From: Antrihabitans stalactiti
GTDB taxonomy: Bacteria; Actinomycetota; Actinomycetes; Mycobacteriales; Mycobacteriaceae
Assembly (NCBI RefSeq): GCF_012932915.1
Contig: NZ_VCQU01000001.1
Location: 744,001 to 808,000, forward strand
Direction of reading: 5' to 3'
DNA: 64,000 nt
Shown here: positions 16,314 through 25,140 of the stretch, piece by piece
How positions within the stretch are numbered: position 1 is the stretch's first letter
Layout of the letters: each line of letters starts with the position of its first letter
Translations under genes and position numbers: made by a program
The notes under the pieces: model-generated
Seen by the model: only the letters and a program-made list of their open reading frames with translations
The model's database searches: none
What the model was told of the DNA's origin: nothing

Positions 16314-17069
16314 CGTCGGTCCAGGACCGATCGCCCGGGGCGCTCCAGCGAGTTCTGCGAGGGCCTCGGCCCAGCCGTCGAGACGGTCCGCCGCTACCCG
16401 CAGCTCGAGATTGGCTCGCTCCGAAGGTGTGGGCAATGCGCCCTGGGGCACGGTCATTCGTGCGGCCGCCTGCAGAAGGTGCTCATATTCACGCAGGCCG
16501 GAGTCGAGTTCTGCCCGCGCTGCCATGACCGACTGCTGCAGTTCGAATGCCGCTTGGCCCGCCAGCTTCGCGGCTTGCTCCAACGAGACGATGTCGATCG
16601 ACAGCGCGTGCAAGGCCTCGGCGGCTGATTCGGCGGCCGCGGCGGTTTCGGCCAGCTCGTCGGCAGGAACCGGCGCCGACCGAGCCACGACCGCAAGGAC
16701 GTGCGACAGGCTCTTCTCCACCTTCGCCAGCCGGACCATCGGACCGCGCGCAGCCGAACCGACCGGGGGCAGCGCACGGACCTGCGCGCCGACTGGCGGA
16801 AGCGGTTTTGCCTTCAGGCGCAAGTATTTTCGCGTCGCGAGCGCAGCGGGGACCACGAGTGCGACGGCACCACTACTGGTGATGACGACCGCCCACACCG
16901 GCGCAGCGACGATCGCCAAGCCTGCGGCGCCGACGGCCGTTGCGCCCGACGCCGCGCTGTACCGAATGCTGCGGCGGCGGGCGCGCCGACGTTTCCGAAT
17001 CTCCCGCTCGCGCGGGTGCGCCCACCGACGTACAGCGACCAACGCCGACTCGCCGAGTCCCCGCAGCAT
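16299..17069 (-). CDS. PspM-like membrane protein (Rv2743c-like)
   Basis: 256 residues. A very basic N-terminus (REREIRKRRRARRR) is followed by two hydrophobic segments (about 38-80: ATAVGAAGLAIVAAPVWAVVI and the adjacent VALVVPAALA), then a long Ala-rich cytoplasmic helical region likely to form coiled coil. Position directly after pspA and overall build match Rv2743c (PspM), the membrane partner of PspA in mycobacteria. It starts 25 bp after the pspA stop (same operon) and overlaps the convergent F420-type reductase gene by 15 bp at its 3' end. Confidence 0.75.
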   Translation of the reverse strand: MLRGLGESALVAVRRWAHPREREIRKRRRARRRSIRYSAASGATAVGAAGLAIVAAPVWAVVITSSGAVALVVPAALATRKYLRLKAKPLPPVGAQVRALPPVGSAARGPMVRLAKVEKSLSHVLAVVARSAPVPADELAETAAAAESAAEALHALSIDIVSLEQAAKLAGQAAFELQQSVMAARAELDSGLREYEHLLQAAARMTVPQGALPTPSERANLELRVAADRLDGWAEALAELAGAPRAIGPGPTSPAA

Positions 17070-17094
17070 CGTGATCTACCCGTCTGAGAACTGA

Positions 17095-17898
17095 CTAGCG
17101 TGCGGCTTCGCCTTGGCCGGGCTGCAGCTTCGGTGCGATTGCGGGACCGGCGGTGCCACCGGATGGCAGCGCGTCGCCTTTCATGGATGCACGGATCTGC
17201 TCGAGGCGGCTGTGGCCTGCCATCTGAATGCTCGCCTGCTGGACTTCCATCATGCGGCCCTGCACCGAGTTCGATGCAAGCTCAGCGGAGCCCAGCGCGT
17301 TGGCGTAGCGACGCTCGATCTTGTCGCGGACTGCGTCCAGGCTGGGCGTGTTGCCCGGCGCGGACAAGGTGCTGTCCATAGACCGCAGCGAGGCGCTGAC
17401 CTGCTCCTGCATCTTGGCCTGCTCGAGCTGGCTGAGCAGCTTGGTGCGCTCGGCGACCTTGGCCTGCAGTGCCATCGCGTTCTGCTCGACAGCCTTCTTG
17501 GCCTGGGCGGCGGCCTGCAGCGACTGGTCGTGCAGCACCTTGAGGTCTTCGACGCCGGCTTCGGCCGTCACGAGCTGTGCAGCGAACGCCTCGGCGGCGT
17601 TGCCGTACTGGATCGCCTTCTCGGTGTCACCAGCTGCCTGCGCCTGATCGGCCAGGTTGACCGCCTGGCGAGCGTTGGCGTTGAGCTTCTCGACCTCGTC
17701 GAGCTGACGATTGAGTTTCATTTCCAGCTGGCGCTGGTTGCCGATCACCGATGCAGCCTGCTGCGAGAGTGCCTGATGCTGACGCTGCGCATCCTCGATC
17801 GCCTGCTGAATCTGGACCTTTGGATCGGCATACTCGTCGATTTTGGAATTGAAGAGGGCCGCCAAATACTTCCAGGCCTTGACGAACGGATTAGCCAT
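17095..17898 (-). CDS. pspA: Phage shock protein A (PspA/IM30, 35-kDa antigen homologue)
   Basis: 267 residues, nearly all coiled coil with frequent Gln/Ala heptads. It begins [29 protein letters not shown], the typical amphipathic-helix start of the family. PspA binds and stabilises stressed membranes; the M. tuberculosis counterpart Rv2744c works with ClgR and PspM. ATG 17898 has GGAGGCGGGAT upstream; the longer frame before it runs through the promoter dyads. Upstream, 17944-17964 and 17970-17988 hold inverted repeats that could be ClgR sites. Confidence 0.92.
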   Translation of the reverse strand: MANPFVKAWKYLAALFNSKIDEYADPKVQIQQAIEDAQRQHQALSQQAASVIGNQRQLEMKLNRQLDEVEKLNANARQAVNLADQAQAAGDTEKAIQYGNAAEAFAAQLVTAEAGVEDLKVLHDQSLQAAAQAKKAVEQNAMALQAKVAERTKLLSQLEQAKMQEQVSASLRSMDSTLSAPGNTPSLDAVRDKIERRYANALGSAELASNSVQGRMMEVQQASIQMAGHSRLEQIRASMKGDALPSGGTAGPAIAPKLQPGQGEAAR

Positions 17899-17943
17899 CG
17901 GTTGATCCCGCCTCCATCTGATGCGCCGCGCTCTGCGCGACCC

Positions 17944-17988
17944 GATACGCGACCATCGCGCATCGGAACGTAGGCCCTCGGTGCCTAC
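17944..17988. promoter_or_regulatory. Two dyads upstream of pspA
   Basis: GATACGCGA-CCA-TCGCGCATC (17944-17964) is a 9-bp inverted repeat with one mismatch, and GTAGGC-N7-GCCTAC (17970-17988) is perfect. Both lie 46-90 bp before the pspA start, where a ClgR or sigma-dependent control region is expected. Assignment to ClgR is inference. Confidence 0.45.
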
Positions 17989-18034
17989 CACAGAATCTAT
18001 CCGTTTCTGCCCGAGTCCACAGCATGGAGGGCCG

Positions 18035-18050
18035 CCCGTTCTCGAACGGG
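18035..18050. promoter_or_regulatory. 16-bp inverted repeat between clgR and pspA
   Basis: CCCGTTC-TC-GAACGGG is perfect, 23 bp after the clgR stop. It could be an operator for pspA or a short hairpin after clgR. The rest of the 174-bp gap shows nothing further. Confidence 0.35.
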
Positions 18051-18072
18051 ATGTTCGCCCTCCCAGACATCG

Positions 18073-18441
18073 TCACGCCGCAGCGAGCGCCCGCGCTGTG
18101 GGAGCGGGGATCACAATGCGTGTGTCGCCACTGATTCGCGGCGAGGCCGACATTGCCGGAACAGCGTCCTGGCTCTGCGCGGCGGCCTTGCGATCTGATC
18201 GCTCGGACGAATCGGCCATCGATTCACTGACGTCGAACAGCACATCCGACAGCGGCACGGCGAGCGCATCGCAGATCGCTGCCAGCAGTTCGCTCGACGC
18301 TTCCTTCCGGCCACGCTCGACCTCGGAAAGGTAACCGAGGCTCACGCTCGCGGAGTTCGATACCTCGCGGAGGGTGCGGCTCTGTGACACGCGGGTGCGC
18401 CGCAAGCTGTCACCGATTGCCTCACGCAATAACAGCGCCAT
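18073..18441 (-). CDS. clgR: Transcriptional regulator ClgR
   Basis: 122 residues. An Xre-type helix-turn-helix (about 5-65) contains [32 protein letters not shown], the ClgR hallmark. A disordered linker ends in ALAAA; hydrophobic/Ala-rich C-termini make ClgR-type regulators substrates of ClpP in other Actinobacteria, so regulated turnover is likely. ClgR activates clp protease and pspA genes under envelope stress in mycobacteria (Rv2745c). AGGAGG precedes ATG 18441, so unlike many neighbours this gene uses a leadered message. Confidence 0.92.
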   Translation of the reverse strand: MALLLREAIGDSLRRTRVSQSRTLREVSNSASVSLGYLSEVERGRKEASSELLAAICDALAVPLSDVLFDVSESMADSSERSDRKAAAQSQDAVPAMSASPRISGDTRIVIPAPTARALAAA

Positions 18442-18532
18442 CTCGTTCCTCCTACAACGTCCGGTGTCTCAACATCAAATCTACAGATATTCGCTAGGTG
18501 AACGCTCGCGCCGCCACGAATGGTTCCCGACA

Positions 18533-19033
18533 CTATCGCGATCGGTCGCCCTCGACGCGGCGAATCAGTTCGCGAACCGCCGAATCGACGGCGCCTAATC
18601 GTATTTCCCACCGATCGCCGGCCAGTGCGAGCCGCACCACTTCGGTACCCGAAGTGCCTGCGATCCCGAGGTACACGGTGCCCACCGGATGCCCATCTTG
18701 CTCGTCAGGACCGGCAACGCCGGTCAGCGACACTCCCCAGTCCGAACCGCAGCGGGTGCGCGCCCCCACCGCGAGCTGTTCGGCGGTGGCGGCGGACACC
18801 GGCCCGTGCGCTGCGAGAACCTGTTCGCTCACACCGGCGAGGGTGCCCTTCAGGTCGGTGGCGTAGACGACCAGACCGCCGCGCAGGACGTTGCTCGCAC
18901 CCGGCACGCCCGCCATCGTCGCGGCGAGCAAACCTGCGGTCAACGACTCTGCGGTGGCAACCGTCTCCCCCGCTGCGATCAGCGCTGCGACCAGTTCTTC
19001 GGCCGGCGTGGCAGCCGTCAGCGGATCCCTCAC
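18533..19033 (-). CDS. CinA C-terminal domain protein (nicotinamide-nucleotide amidohydrolase)
   Basis: 166 residues covering only the CinA/PncC domain. Family features are TVATAESLTAGLLAA near the start (catalytic Ser region), GGLVVYATDLK, and GVSLTGVAGPDEQDGHPVGTVYLG. It deamidates nicotinamide mononucleotide for NAD recycling. GTG 19033 overlaps the pgsA TGA (GTGA), which fixes the start; the longer open frame is a shadow of pgsA. The same pair follows ftsK in mycobacteria and streptomycetes. Confidence 0.9.
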   Translation of the reverse strand: MRDPLTAATPAEELVAALIAAGETVATAESLTAGLLAATMAGVPGASNVLRGGLVVYATDLKGTLAGVSEQVLAAHGPVSAATAEQLAVGARTRCGSDWGVSLTGVAGPDEQDGHPVGTVYLGIAGTSGTEVVRLALAGDRWEIRLGAVDSAVRELIRRVEGDRSR

Positions 19034-19689
19034 GAGCCCGGGTGCAGCCGAGTGTGCGTCCGGACAGCCTGAATCACGTAGTCCAGCCCGGTGACGACGG
19101 TCAGGAGTACGGCGACGCCCATCAACGCCGCGCACAAGAAGCTCAGCGAAGACGGCAGCGGCAAGACGTAGAAGCCGATGGCAAACGTCTGAACCAGCGT
19201 CTTGAGCTTCCCGCCTCGACTCGCGGGAATCACACCGTGCCGGAGCACACTGAACCGCAGCGCAGTGATGCCCAATTCGCGCACCGCGATGATCAGCGTG
19301 ACCCACCAACTGAGATCGCCGAGCATCGACAGCCCGATCAACGCAGCGCCGATGAGCGCCTTGTCGGCAATCGGGTCTGCCAGTTTGCCGAAATCGGTGA
19401 CCAGACCGTAGCGACGCGCAAGCTGGCCATCGACGCGATCGGTGACAGCGGCGATCGCGAACAGCACGAAGGCAGTGATCCGCCACCCGGCGTTGTGGCC
19501 GCCGTCTTCGAACAGCGCCCAGAGGAAAACCGGGACGATCGCGATGCGGGCGGTGGTCAGAACGTTGGCGATATTGAGCAGCGGCACAGCCGGTTCGGGC
19601 GGCGGATGGTGCGACGAGGCAGGACCGGTCTCGGCAATAGGTTCACTCGGGCGATCGCCACGCGCCAGGTTGTCGTGCTGCGCACTCAC
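19030..19689 (-). CDS. pgsA: CDP-diacylglycerol-glycerol-3-phosphate 3-phosphatidyltransferase
   Basis: 219 residues, an integral membrane CDP-alcohol phosphatidyltransferase. The signature is in TDRVDGQLARRYGLVTDFGKLADPIADK (D-G-x2-A-R-x8-G-x3-D-x3-D; the four Asp coordinate Mg and CDP-DAG). About six helices follow a 35-residue polar N-terminus. It makes phosphatidylglycerophosphate; the M. tuberculosis counterpart is PgsA3 (Rv2746c). The start is GTG 19689 with GGGGAG upstream. It is divergent from argA and coupled to cinA. Confidence 0.92.
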   Translation of the reverse strand: MSAQHDNLARGDRPSEPIAETGPASSHHPPPEPAVPLLNIANVLTTARIAIVPVFLWALFEDGGHNAGWRITAFVLFAIAAVTDRVDGQLARRYGLVTDFGKLADPIADKALIGAALIGLSMLGDLSWWVTLIIAVRELGITALRFSVLRHGVIPASRGGKLKTLVQTFAIGFYVLPLPSSLSFLCAALMGVAVLLTVVTGLDYVIQAVRTHTRLHPGS

Positions 19690-19759
19690 CCAGCAACTCC
19701 CCGCAGTCGAGTGAAAGGACGGTCCGGCACAGGTCCAAGACTATCGGTACGCAAGTGAT

Positions 19760-19765
19760 TACTCT
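19760..19765 (+). promoter_or_regulatory. -10 element of leaderless argA
   Basis: TACTCT, 7 nt, ATG 19773; no Shine-Dalgarno site. Confidence 0.5.
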
Positions 19766-19772
19766 TCCACCC

Positions 19773-20297
19773 ATGACATCTCGGCCGCCGCAACACGGCG
19801 ACGACCAGTTGACGGTCCGACGCGCGCGAACCTCGGACGTTCCAGAGATCAAGCGGCTCATCGACATCTACGCCGGTCGGATCCTCTTGGAGAAGAACCT
19901 GGTGACGTTGTACGAGGCCGTCCAGGAGTTCTGGGTGGCCGAAATCGGCGGCGAAGTCGTCGGCTGCGGAGCCCTGCACGTCCTGTGGGCCGACCTCGGC
20001 GAGATCCGTACCGTGGCCGTCGATCCGAAGGTGAAGGGTCACGGCGTCGGCCATACGATCGTCCGCGGGCTCATCGAAGTCGCTCGCGAGCTGCAGCTGA
20101 GTCGAGTGTTCGTCCTGACCTTCGAGGTCGATTTCTTCGGCAAACACGGATTCGTCGAAATCGAGGGCACACCGGTGACCGCCGAGGTGTACGCCGAGAT
20201 GTGTCGCTCGTACGACACCGGTGTCGCCGAGTTCCTCGACCTGAGCTACGTCAAACCGAACACCCTCGGCAACACTCGAATGTTGCTGACGCTCTAG
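19773..20297 (+). CDS. argA: Amino-acid N-acetyltransferase (Rv2747-type ArgA)
   Basis: 174 residues, one GNAT domain. The acetyl-CoA loop lies in VAVDPKVKGHGVGHTIVRGL (R/Q-x-x-G-x-G/A-type). Strongly conserved segments shared with mycobacterial Rv2747 include ILLEKNLVTLYEAVQEFWVAE, GCGALHVLWADLGEIRT and FFGKHGFVEIEGTPVTAEV. Rv2747 acetylates glutamate/glutamine as the first step of arginine synthesis. ATG 19773 is preferred over GTG 19755 because of the TACTCT element at exactly 7 nt. Divergent from pgsA. Confidence 0.92.
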   Translation: MTSRPPQHGDDQLTVRRARTSDVPEIKRLIDIYAGRILLEKNLVTLYEAVQEFWVAEIGGEVVGCGALHVLWADLGEIRTVAVDPKVKGHGVGHTIVRGLIEVARELQLSRVFVLTFEVDFFGKHGFVEIEGTPVTAEVYAEMCRSYDTGVAEFLDLSYVKPNTLGNTRMLLTL

Positions 20298-20320
20298 CTT
20301 TTTAACTTTTAGGAGAATTC

Positions 20321-20608
20321 ATGCCGATCTTCGCCGTCGACTACACCTACTCCGACACCACGATCGAGGGCCGCAACGAGCATCGTCCGGCCCATCGCAC
20401 ATGGCTGGGCGGGCTGGTCGAGGCAGGAACCATCCTGTCGACAGGTCCGTACGCGGATGGTTCCGGTGCGCTGATTCTGTTCAGCGGCCCCGACCGCGAC
20501 ACGATCGTGGAGTTGCAGACACACGATCCGTTCGCTCAGGCCGGCCTCGTAGAAGCGGTCCGCATCACCGAATGGTCGCCGGTCATGGGCGCTTTCACCG
20601 GCGACTAG
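20321..20608 (+). CDS. YciI-like protein
   Basis: 95 residues, a ferredoxin-like YCII domain. Typical segments are HRPAHRTWLGGLVEAGTILSTGPYADGSG (His and Asp conserved in the family) and DPFAQAGLVEAVRI. YciI proteins are small dimers with weak or unknown enzymatic roles. AGGAG lies 6 nt upstream of ATG 20321, after an unusually AT-rich stretch (TTTTTAACTTTTAG) that could also end the argA transcript. 23 bp downstream of argA, same direction. Confidence 0.85.
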   Translation: MPIFAVDYTYSDTTIEGRNEHRPAHRTWLGGLVEAGTILSTGPYADGSGALILFSGPDRDTIVELQTHDPFAQAGLVEAVRITEWSPVMGAFTGD

Positions 20609-20630
20609 CCGAGCTGTCGGACCCGCCGAC

Positions 20631-20636
20631 TAAGGT
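20631..20636 (+). promoter_or_regulatory. -10 element of the leaderless DUF1906 gene
   Basis: TAAGGT, 7 nt, GTG 20644; no ribosome-binding site. Confidence 0.5.
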
Positions 20637-20643
20637 TGCGCCG

Positions 20644-21492
20644 GTGCGCAAGGGACTCGATTATGCAGGCGGACGGCCAGGCGGTGCGGCAATCCGCGCG
20701 GCGGGGTACGACTTCGTCGTCCGCTACCTGTCCGACGGCGGTCCGTCACTGCCGGGCAAGTTGCTGACTCCCGCAGAAGCCGTCGACCTACGTGCGTACG
20801 GCATTTCGATCGTGTCCAACTGGGAGACCACGGCAAATCGGATGCTCGACGGGTACGTCGCCGGCGTGAACGACGCGTCCATCGCGTTGCGGCAGGTCCT
20901 CGCGTGCGGTGGTCGATTCGACCGGCCGATCTATTTCTCGGTCGATTTCGACGCGACTCCCGCCGACCAGGTCCCGATCGACGATTACCTGCGCGGCGCC
21001 GCGAGCATCCTCGGCGCGCACAACGTCGGGATCTACGGCGGCTACTGGCCCATTCATCGCGCGCTGGACAACAAGACAGCCGCCTGGACGTGGCAGACCG
21101 ATGCCTGGTCCGGCGGCAACATCGAGTTCCGCCGGAACTTGCACCAACTTGTGCGCCAGGTTGTTGTCGGTGGCGTCGCGTGTGATGTGAACGAAGCTTT
21201 CACCGCCGATTTCGGCCAGTGGGACTACTACCCAACTCAGGAGGAACCCGACGTGACCCCCGAACAGGATGCGATCCTGCGCGACATTCAGACTCAGCTT
21301 CGCGGACCGAATCTCGACGGGTGGCCACAGCTCGGAAACCGGACGCTCGTCGACGGGCTCGCCGCCGCGCTCACTCGGATCGACGAGCTCGAAAAAGAGG
21401 TCGAGAAGCTGAACGGCGAGCTGCTCGACCGCCCGTGGTGGCAGTGGCCCATCAGCTTCATCGAGTCGATCGTTCCCGGCGGCAAGAACTGA
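20644..21492 (+). CDS. DUF1906 (Rv2525c-like) glycoside-hydrolase-like protein
   Basis: 282 residues. The DUF1906 TIM-barrel domain (about 1-200) starts with the typical GLDYAGGRPGG and shows VRYLSDGG, IYFSVDFDATP, GIYGGYWPIH and WQTDAW, with acidic residues of a glycosidase-like pocket (DFD, E in NWETT). The C-terminal about 80 residues carry a short coiled coil (DELEKEVEKLNGEL) and a Trp-rich amphipathic end. The family occurs in cell-wall-associated proteins and phage lysins; no secretion signal is visible here. GTG 20644 is supported by the TAAGGT element. Its stop abuts the convergent terC stop. Confidence 0.82.
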   Translation: MRKGLDYAGGRPGGAAIRAAGYDFVVRYLSDGGPSLPGKLLTPAEAVDLRAYGISIVSNWETTANRMLDGYVAGVNDASIALRQVLACGGRFDRPIYFSVDFDATPADQVPIDDYLRGAASILGAHNVGIYGGYWPIHRALDNKTAAWTWQTDAWSGGNIEFRRNLHQLVRQVVVGGVACDVNEAFTADFGQWDYYPTQEEPDVTPEQDAILRDIQTQLRGPNLDGWPQLGNRTLVDGLAAALTRIDELEKEVEKLNGELLDRPWWQWPISFIESIVPGGKN

Positions 21493-22482
21493 TCAGTCCT
21501 TGGCCACCGGCTGATCTCCCCGCGTCTTCAGCAAGCTCGCCCCAGCGGTGACGACGAGCACGCCGAGGATGACCGACAACGACAATCCGGTCGAGATCTC
21601 CGGGACGCTGACGTGCTCGCCACCGTTGATGAACGACAGCGTGTTCTCGTGCAGCGCGTGGAGCACGAGCTTCACACCGATGAACGCCAGGATGATCGAG
21701 AGGCCGTACGAGAGGTACACGAGACGATCGAGCAGTCCGCCGATCAGGAAGAACAACTGCCGTAGGCCCATGAGGGCGAAGGCGTTTGCCGTGAAGACGA
21801 GGTACGCCTGTTCGGTGAGGCCGTAGATCGCGGGAATCGAATCCAACGCGAACAGGATGTCGGTGAACCCGATCGCCAGCAATGCCAGCAGCATCGGCGT
21901 GACGAACCGCTTGCCGTCGATCTTCACGGTGAGGTTGCCACCGTGATACTCGTCGGTCGTCGGAACGAACCGGCGGGTGAGCGCGATGATCCTCGATTCG
22001 CGCTTCTCTTCGACTTCTTCCTCGTGACCGTGCTCGGCGACCAACTTGTACGCCGTGTACACGAGGAAGAACCCGAACAGGTAGAAAACCCAGCTGTAGG
22101 CGTTGATCGCAGCGGCACCGACGGCGATGAATCCGCCGCGCATGACCAGCGCCAACACGATGCCGATCAGCAGGACCTTCTGCTGGTTCTCTCTCGGCAC
22201 TGCGAACGACGACATGATGATGACGAAGACGAACAGGTTGTCGACCGAGAGCGCCTTCTCGGTCACGTAACCGGCGAAGTACTCGCCGCCGTACGTCCCA
22301 CCCCACAGCCACATGACCACGAACCCGAAGATGATCGCGATGGCGATATAGACCGCCGACCAGATCGCAGACTCACGAAACGTCGGCGCTTGCGGAGTCC
22401 TCGCATGGGTGACGAAATCGAATACGAACAGGCCCAGAATCACCAAACATGTGACGAGCCACCCGACCGCGGAGACATTCAT
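21493..22482 (-). CDS. TerC-family membrane protein
   Basis: 329 residues, about nine transmembrane helices. TerC signatures are KALSVDNLFVFVIIMSSFAVP (N-terminal Asp-containing motif) and the repeat-related FTDILFALDSIPAIYGLT (second Asp motif), plus MGLRQLFFLIGGLLDRLVYL. TerC proteins are linked to metal (manganese or tellurite) handling and to loading secreted metalloproteins. ATG 22482 is chosen because TAGGTT lies exactly 7 nt upstream; a TTG three codons earlier is less likely. Its 3' end abuts the DUF1906 gene. Confidence 0.9.
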   Translation of the reverse strand: MNVSAVGWLVTCLVILGLFVFDFVTHARTPQAPTFRESAIWSAVYIAIAIIFGFVVMWLWGGTYGGEYFAGYVTEKALSVDNLFVFVIIMSSFAVPRENQQKVLLIGIVLALVMRGGFIAVGAAAINAYSWVFYLFGFFLVYTAYKLVAEHGHEEEVEEKRESRIIALTRRFVPTTDEYHGGNLTVKIDGKRFVTPMLLALLAIGFTDILFALDSIPAIYGLTEQAYLVFTANAFALMGLRQLFFLIGGLLDRLVYLSYGLSIILAFIGVKLVLHALHENTLSFINGGEHVSVPEISTGLSLSVILGVLVVTAGASLLKTRGDQPVAKD

Positions 22483-22489
22483 ATCTTCC

Positions 22490-22495
22490 AACCTA
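22490..22495 (-). promoter_or_regulatory. -10 element of leaderless terC
   Basis: TAGGTT on the minus strand, 7 nt before ATG 22482. Confidence 0.5.
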
Positions 22496-22520
22496 GCGAA
22501 TAGTCGGGCAAACCGGACAT

Positions 22521-25037
22521 CTACTCGTCGTCGTCAGGCGTTGGATCCCCGCCCTTGATGGACCAGAGAAGCCCATCCAGCTCGTCGGGCTTGATCAGAA
22601 CGTCGCGTGCTTTCGAGCCCTCGCTGGGGCCCACGACGCCTCGTGTCTCCATGAGATCCATCAGACGACCGGCCTTGGCGAAGCCGACCCGCAGCTTGCG
22701 CTGCAGCATCGACGTCGAACCGAATTGGCTGGTCACCACGAGTTCGACCGCTTGCAGGAACACGTCGAGATCGTCGCCGATATCGGGATCGACGTCCTTC
22801 TTCTCGCCGACCTTCTGTGCGGTGACGCCTTCGGTGTACTCCGGCTCAGCCTGGTTCTTGGCGAAGTCGACGACCGCCTGGATCTCCTCGTCGGAGATGT
22901 AGGCACCCTGCAGACGCGTCGGCTTCCCCGCGCCCATCGGCAGGTACAACGCGTCGCCCATACCGATCAGCTTCTCGGCACCGGGCTGGTCGAGGATGAC
23001 GCGAGAGTCGGTCAGCGACGACGTCGCGAAGGACAACCGCGACGGCACATTGGTCTTGATCAGGCCGGTGACGACGTCGACGGACGGTCGCTGCGTGGCG
23101 AGCACCAAGTGAATACCGGCGGCGCGAGCCTTCTGGGTGATGCGGACGATCGCCTCTTCCACATCGCGCGGCGCGGTCATCATCAAGTCGGCGAGCTCGT
23201 CGACGATGGCCAGGATGTAGGGGTACGGGCGGTAGACCCGCTCGCTGCCCAACGGTGCCGTGATCTCGCCGGACCGGACCTTCGTATTGAAGTCGTCGAT
23301 ATGGCGGACCTTGTTGACCTGCATGTCCTGGTAGCGCTGTTCCATCTCCTCGACCAGCCACGCGAGCGCGGCAGCAGCCTTCTTCGGCTGTGTGATGATC
23401 GGCGTGATGAGGTGCGGAATGCCTTCGTACGGCGTCAGTTCCACCATCTTCGGGTCGATCAGGATCATCCGGACCTCGTCGGGCGTCGCCCGCGCGAGCA
23501 GCGACACCAGCATGGAGTTGACGAAGCTCGACTTACCCGAGCCCGTCGAACCGGCCACCAGCAGGTGCGGCATCTTCGCGAGGTTGGCGCTGACGAAATG
23601 CCCCTCGATGTCCTTGCCGAGGCCGATCACCAACGGGTGGTGGTCTTTTCGGGTCGACGGCGCGTTGAGGACGTCGGCGAGACGGACCATCTCACGGTCG
23701 GAGTTCGGCACCTCGATACCGACCGCGGATTTGCCGGGGATCGGCGCGAGGAGTCGGACGTTGTCGGTGGCGACGGCATAGGCGATGTTGCGAGCGAGCG
23801 CCGTGATCTTCTCGACCTTGACGCCGGGGCCGAGCTCGACCTCGTACCGCGTGACCGTCGGCCCACGCGTGAACCCGGTGACCGCGGCATCGATCTTGAA
23901 CTGCTCCAACACCTCGGTGATCGCCTCGATCATCGAGTCGTTCGCCTTGCTGCGCTTCTTCGGCGGGTCGCCCGCGACGAGCAACGTCATCGACGGCAGC
24001 GTGTAGTCGCCTTCGATCACCCGGTCCGCGACGAACTCGTGCTTCTCCTTGACCGGCTCGTTCTCCTTGACCGGCGGAATCGGCCTGCGTGCCTTGGGCT
24101 TCTCGACCGGCGGCGCGGGCGGCGCTGCGACTGGAATGGCCTCCGTGACCTGCGCGGCGGACGCGAATTCGTCGGCCGGGTAATTGTCGACGGGGCGGCC
24201 GTGCGGGACGTCGAGTTCGTCGTCGTCGATCCGCACGTCTTCCACGTCGGGGTAGTAATCGTCGTACTCGTCGCCTGCACTCTCCGTCGAGAAGAGCGTC
24301 CGCAGCTTTTCGGGCACCTCGCGGACCGTTGTGCCGGTCAGCAGCAGGACGCCGAATAGAATCGCCAGCAGCATCAGCGGTACGGAAAGCCAGACAGTCA
24401 GGCCGTCGGTGAGGGGTCCGCCTGCGACGTAGCCGACGAAGCCAGCGCCGTTCGCGCGACCATGAGCGTCGGAAGGCGAACCGGCAGCGAGGTGCCACAG
24501 GCCGAGGAACGGCAGGCCGACGAGAAGTGAGCCGAGAACCAGGCGTGGCCTGATCTCCGGGTGTGGTTCGGTGCGCATCAAGATGACACCGATCACGGTG
24601 CCGAGCAACGGGATTCCCGCTGCGGCAAGGCCGAACACGGCGCTGACTCCCGCATCGATCCAGCGGCCGATCGGTCCGCCTGCGCCGACCCAGACACTCG
24701 CCGCAATCACGACGCTGACCGCGATCAGCCCCAGCGCGATGCCGTCACGCCGATGACCGTGCTCGATATCGCGCGCTTTGCCCATCGTTCGGGTGGTTGC
24801 GCCGAGGCCTTTGGCTGCCAACGTCCAACCCGCTCCGATCCCCTTGCCGATCGTGGCGAAAGGCGACGCCTTCTGCCTGCGCGGCGGGTTCCGCCGCGGC
24901 GGAGGCTTGCGCGGTGTCGACACGGTCCTGGTGGTGCGCTTACGCGGCGTCGAACTCGCGGGTCGTGACGCCGTCGCAGACGCGCGCGTACTACTTCGCG
25001 GCTTCGACGCGGCCGTACTTCCGGACTTAGCTGGCAT
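22521..25037 (-). CDS. ftsK: DNA translocase FtsK
   Basis: 838 residues. A Ser/Thr/Arg-rich N-terminus, four membrane helices (about 75-245), an acidic/Pro linker, and the motor: Walker [12 protein letters not shown], Walker [20 protein letters not shown]. The C-terminal winged-helix gamma domain ([25 protein letters not shown]) reads polarity sequences. It pumps chromosome termini during septation. The start is ATG 25037 (MPAKSGST), with TAACCT exactly 7 nt upstream; the longer frame is not conserved-looking. Confidence 0.95.
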   Translation of the reverse strand: MPAKSGSTAASKPRSSTRASATASRPASSTPRKRTTRTVSTPRKPPPRRNPPRRQKASPFATIGKGIGAGWTLAAKGLGATTRTMGKARDIEHGHRRDGIALGLIAVSVVIAASVWVGAGGPIGRWIDAGVSAVFGLAAAGIPLLGTVIGVILMRTEPHPEIRPRLVLGSLLVGLPFLGLWHLAAGSPSDAHGRANGAGFVGYVAGGPLTDGLTVWLSVPLMLLAILFGVLLLTGTTVREVPEKLRTLFSTESAGDEYDDYYPDVEDVRIDDDELDVPHGRPVDNYPADEFASAAQVTEAIPVAAPPAPPVEKPKARRPIPPVKENEPVKEKHEFVADRVIEGDYTLPSMTLLVAGDPPKKRSKANDSMIEAITEVLEQFKIDAAVTGFTRGPTVTRYEVELGPGVKVEKITALARNIAYAVATDNVRLLAPIPGKSAVGIEVPNSDREMVRLADVLNAPSTRKDHHPLVIGLGKDIEGHFVSANLAKMPHLLVAGSTGSGKSSFVNSMLVSLLARATPDEVRMILIDPKMVELTPYEGIPHLITPIITQPKKAAAALAWLVEEMEQRYQDMQVNKVRHIDDFNTKVRSGEITAPLGSERVYRPYPYILAIVDELADLMMTAPRDVEEAIVRITQKARAAGIHLVLATQRPSVDVVTGLIKTNVPSRLSFATSSLTDSRVILDQPGAEKLIGMGDALYLPMGAGKPTRLQGAYISDEEIQAVVDFAKNQAEPEYTEGVTAQKVGEKKDVDPDIGDDLDVFLQAVELVVTSQFGSTSMLQRKLRVGFAKAGRLMDLMETRGVVGPSEGSKARDVLIKPDELDGLLWSIKGGDPTPDDDE

Positions 25038-25044
25038 GAGTGTC

Positions 25045-25050
25045 AGGTTA
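25045..25050 (-). promoter_or_regulatory. -10 element of leaderless ftsK
   Basis: TAACCT on the minus strand, 7 nt before ATG 25037. Confidence 0.5.
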
Positions 25051-25140
25051 GTCGCTAATGCCCCACGAAGACCATCCGTAACAGCAGTCACACGGTTTAT
25101 GCAGGCAGGGCAGGTCCCTTGCGTGTCGCGAGATCGTGCG

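Noticed and set aside
20644-21492. Prophage remnant suggested by the lysin-type DUF1906 domain
   Set aside because: No integrase, holin, structural gene or attachment-site repeat around it; flanks are syntenic house-keeping genes.
22725-24359. 544-codon open frame antisense to ftsK
   Set aside because: Antisense shadow; composition dominated by Asp/Arg/Val without domain features.
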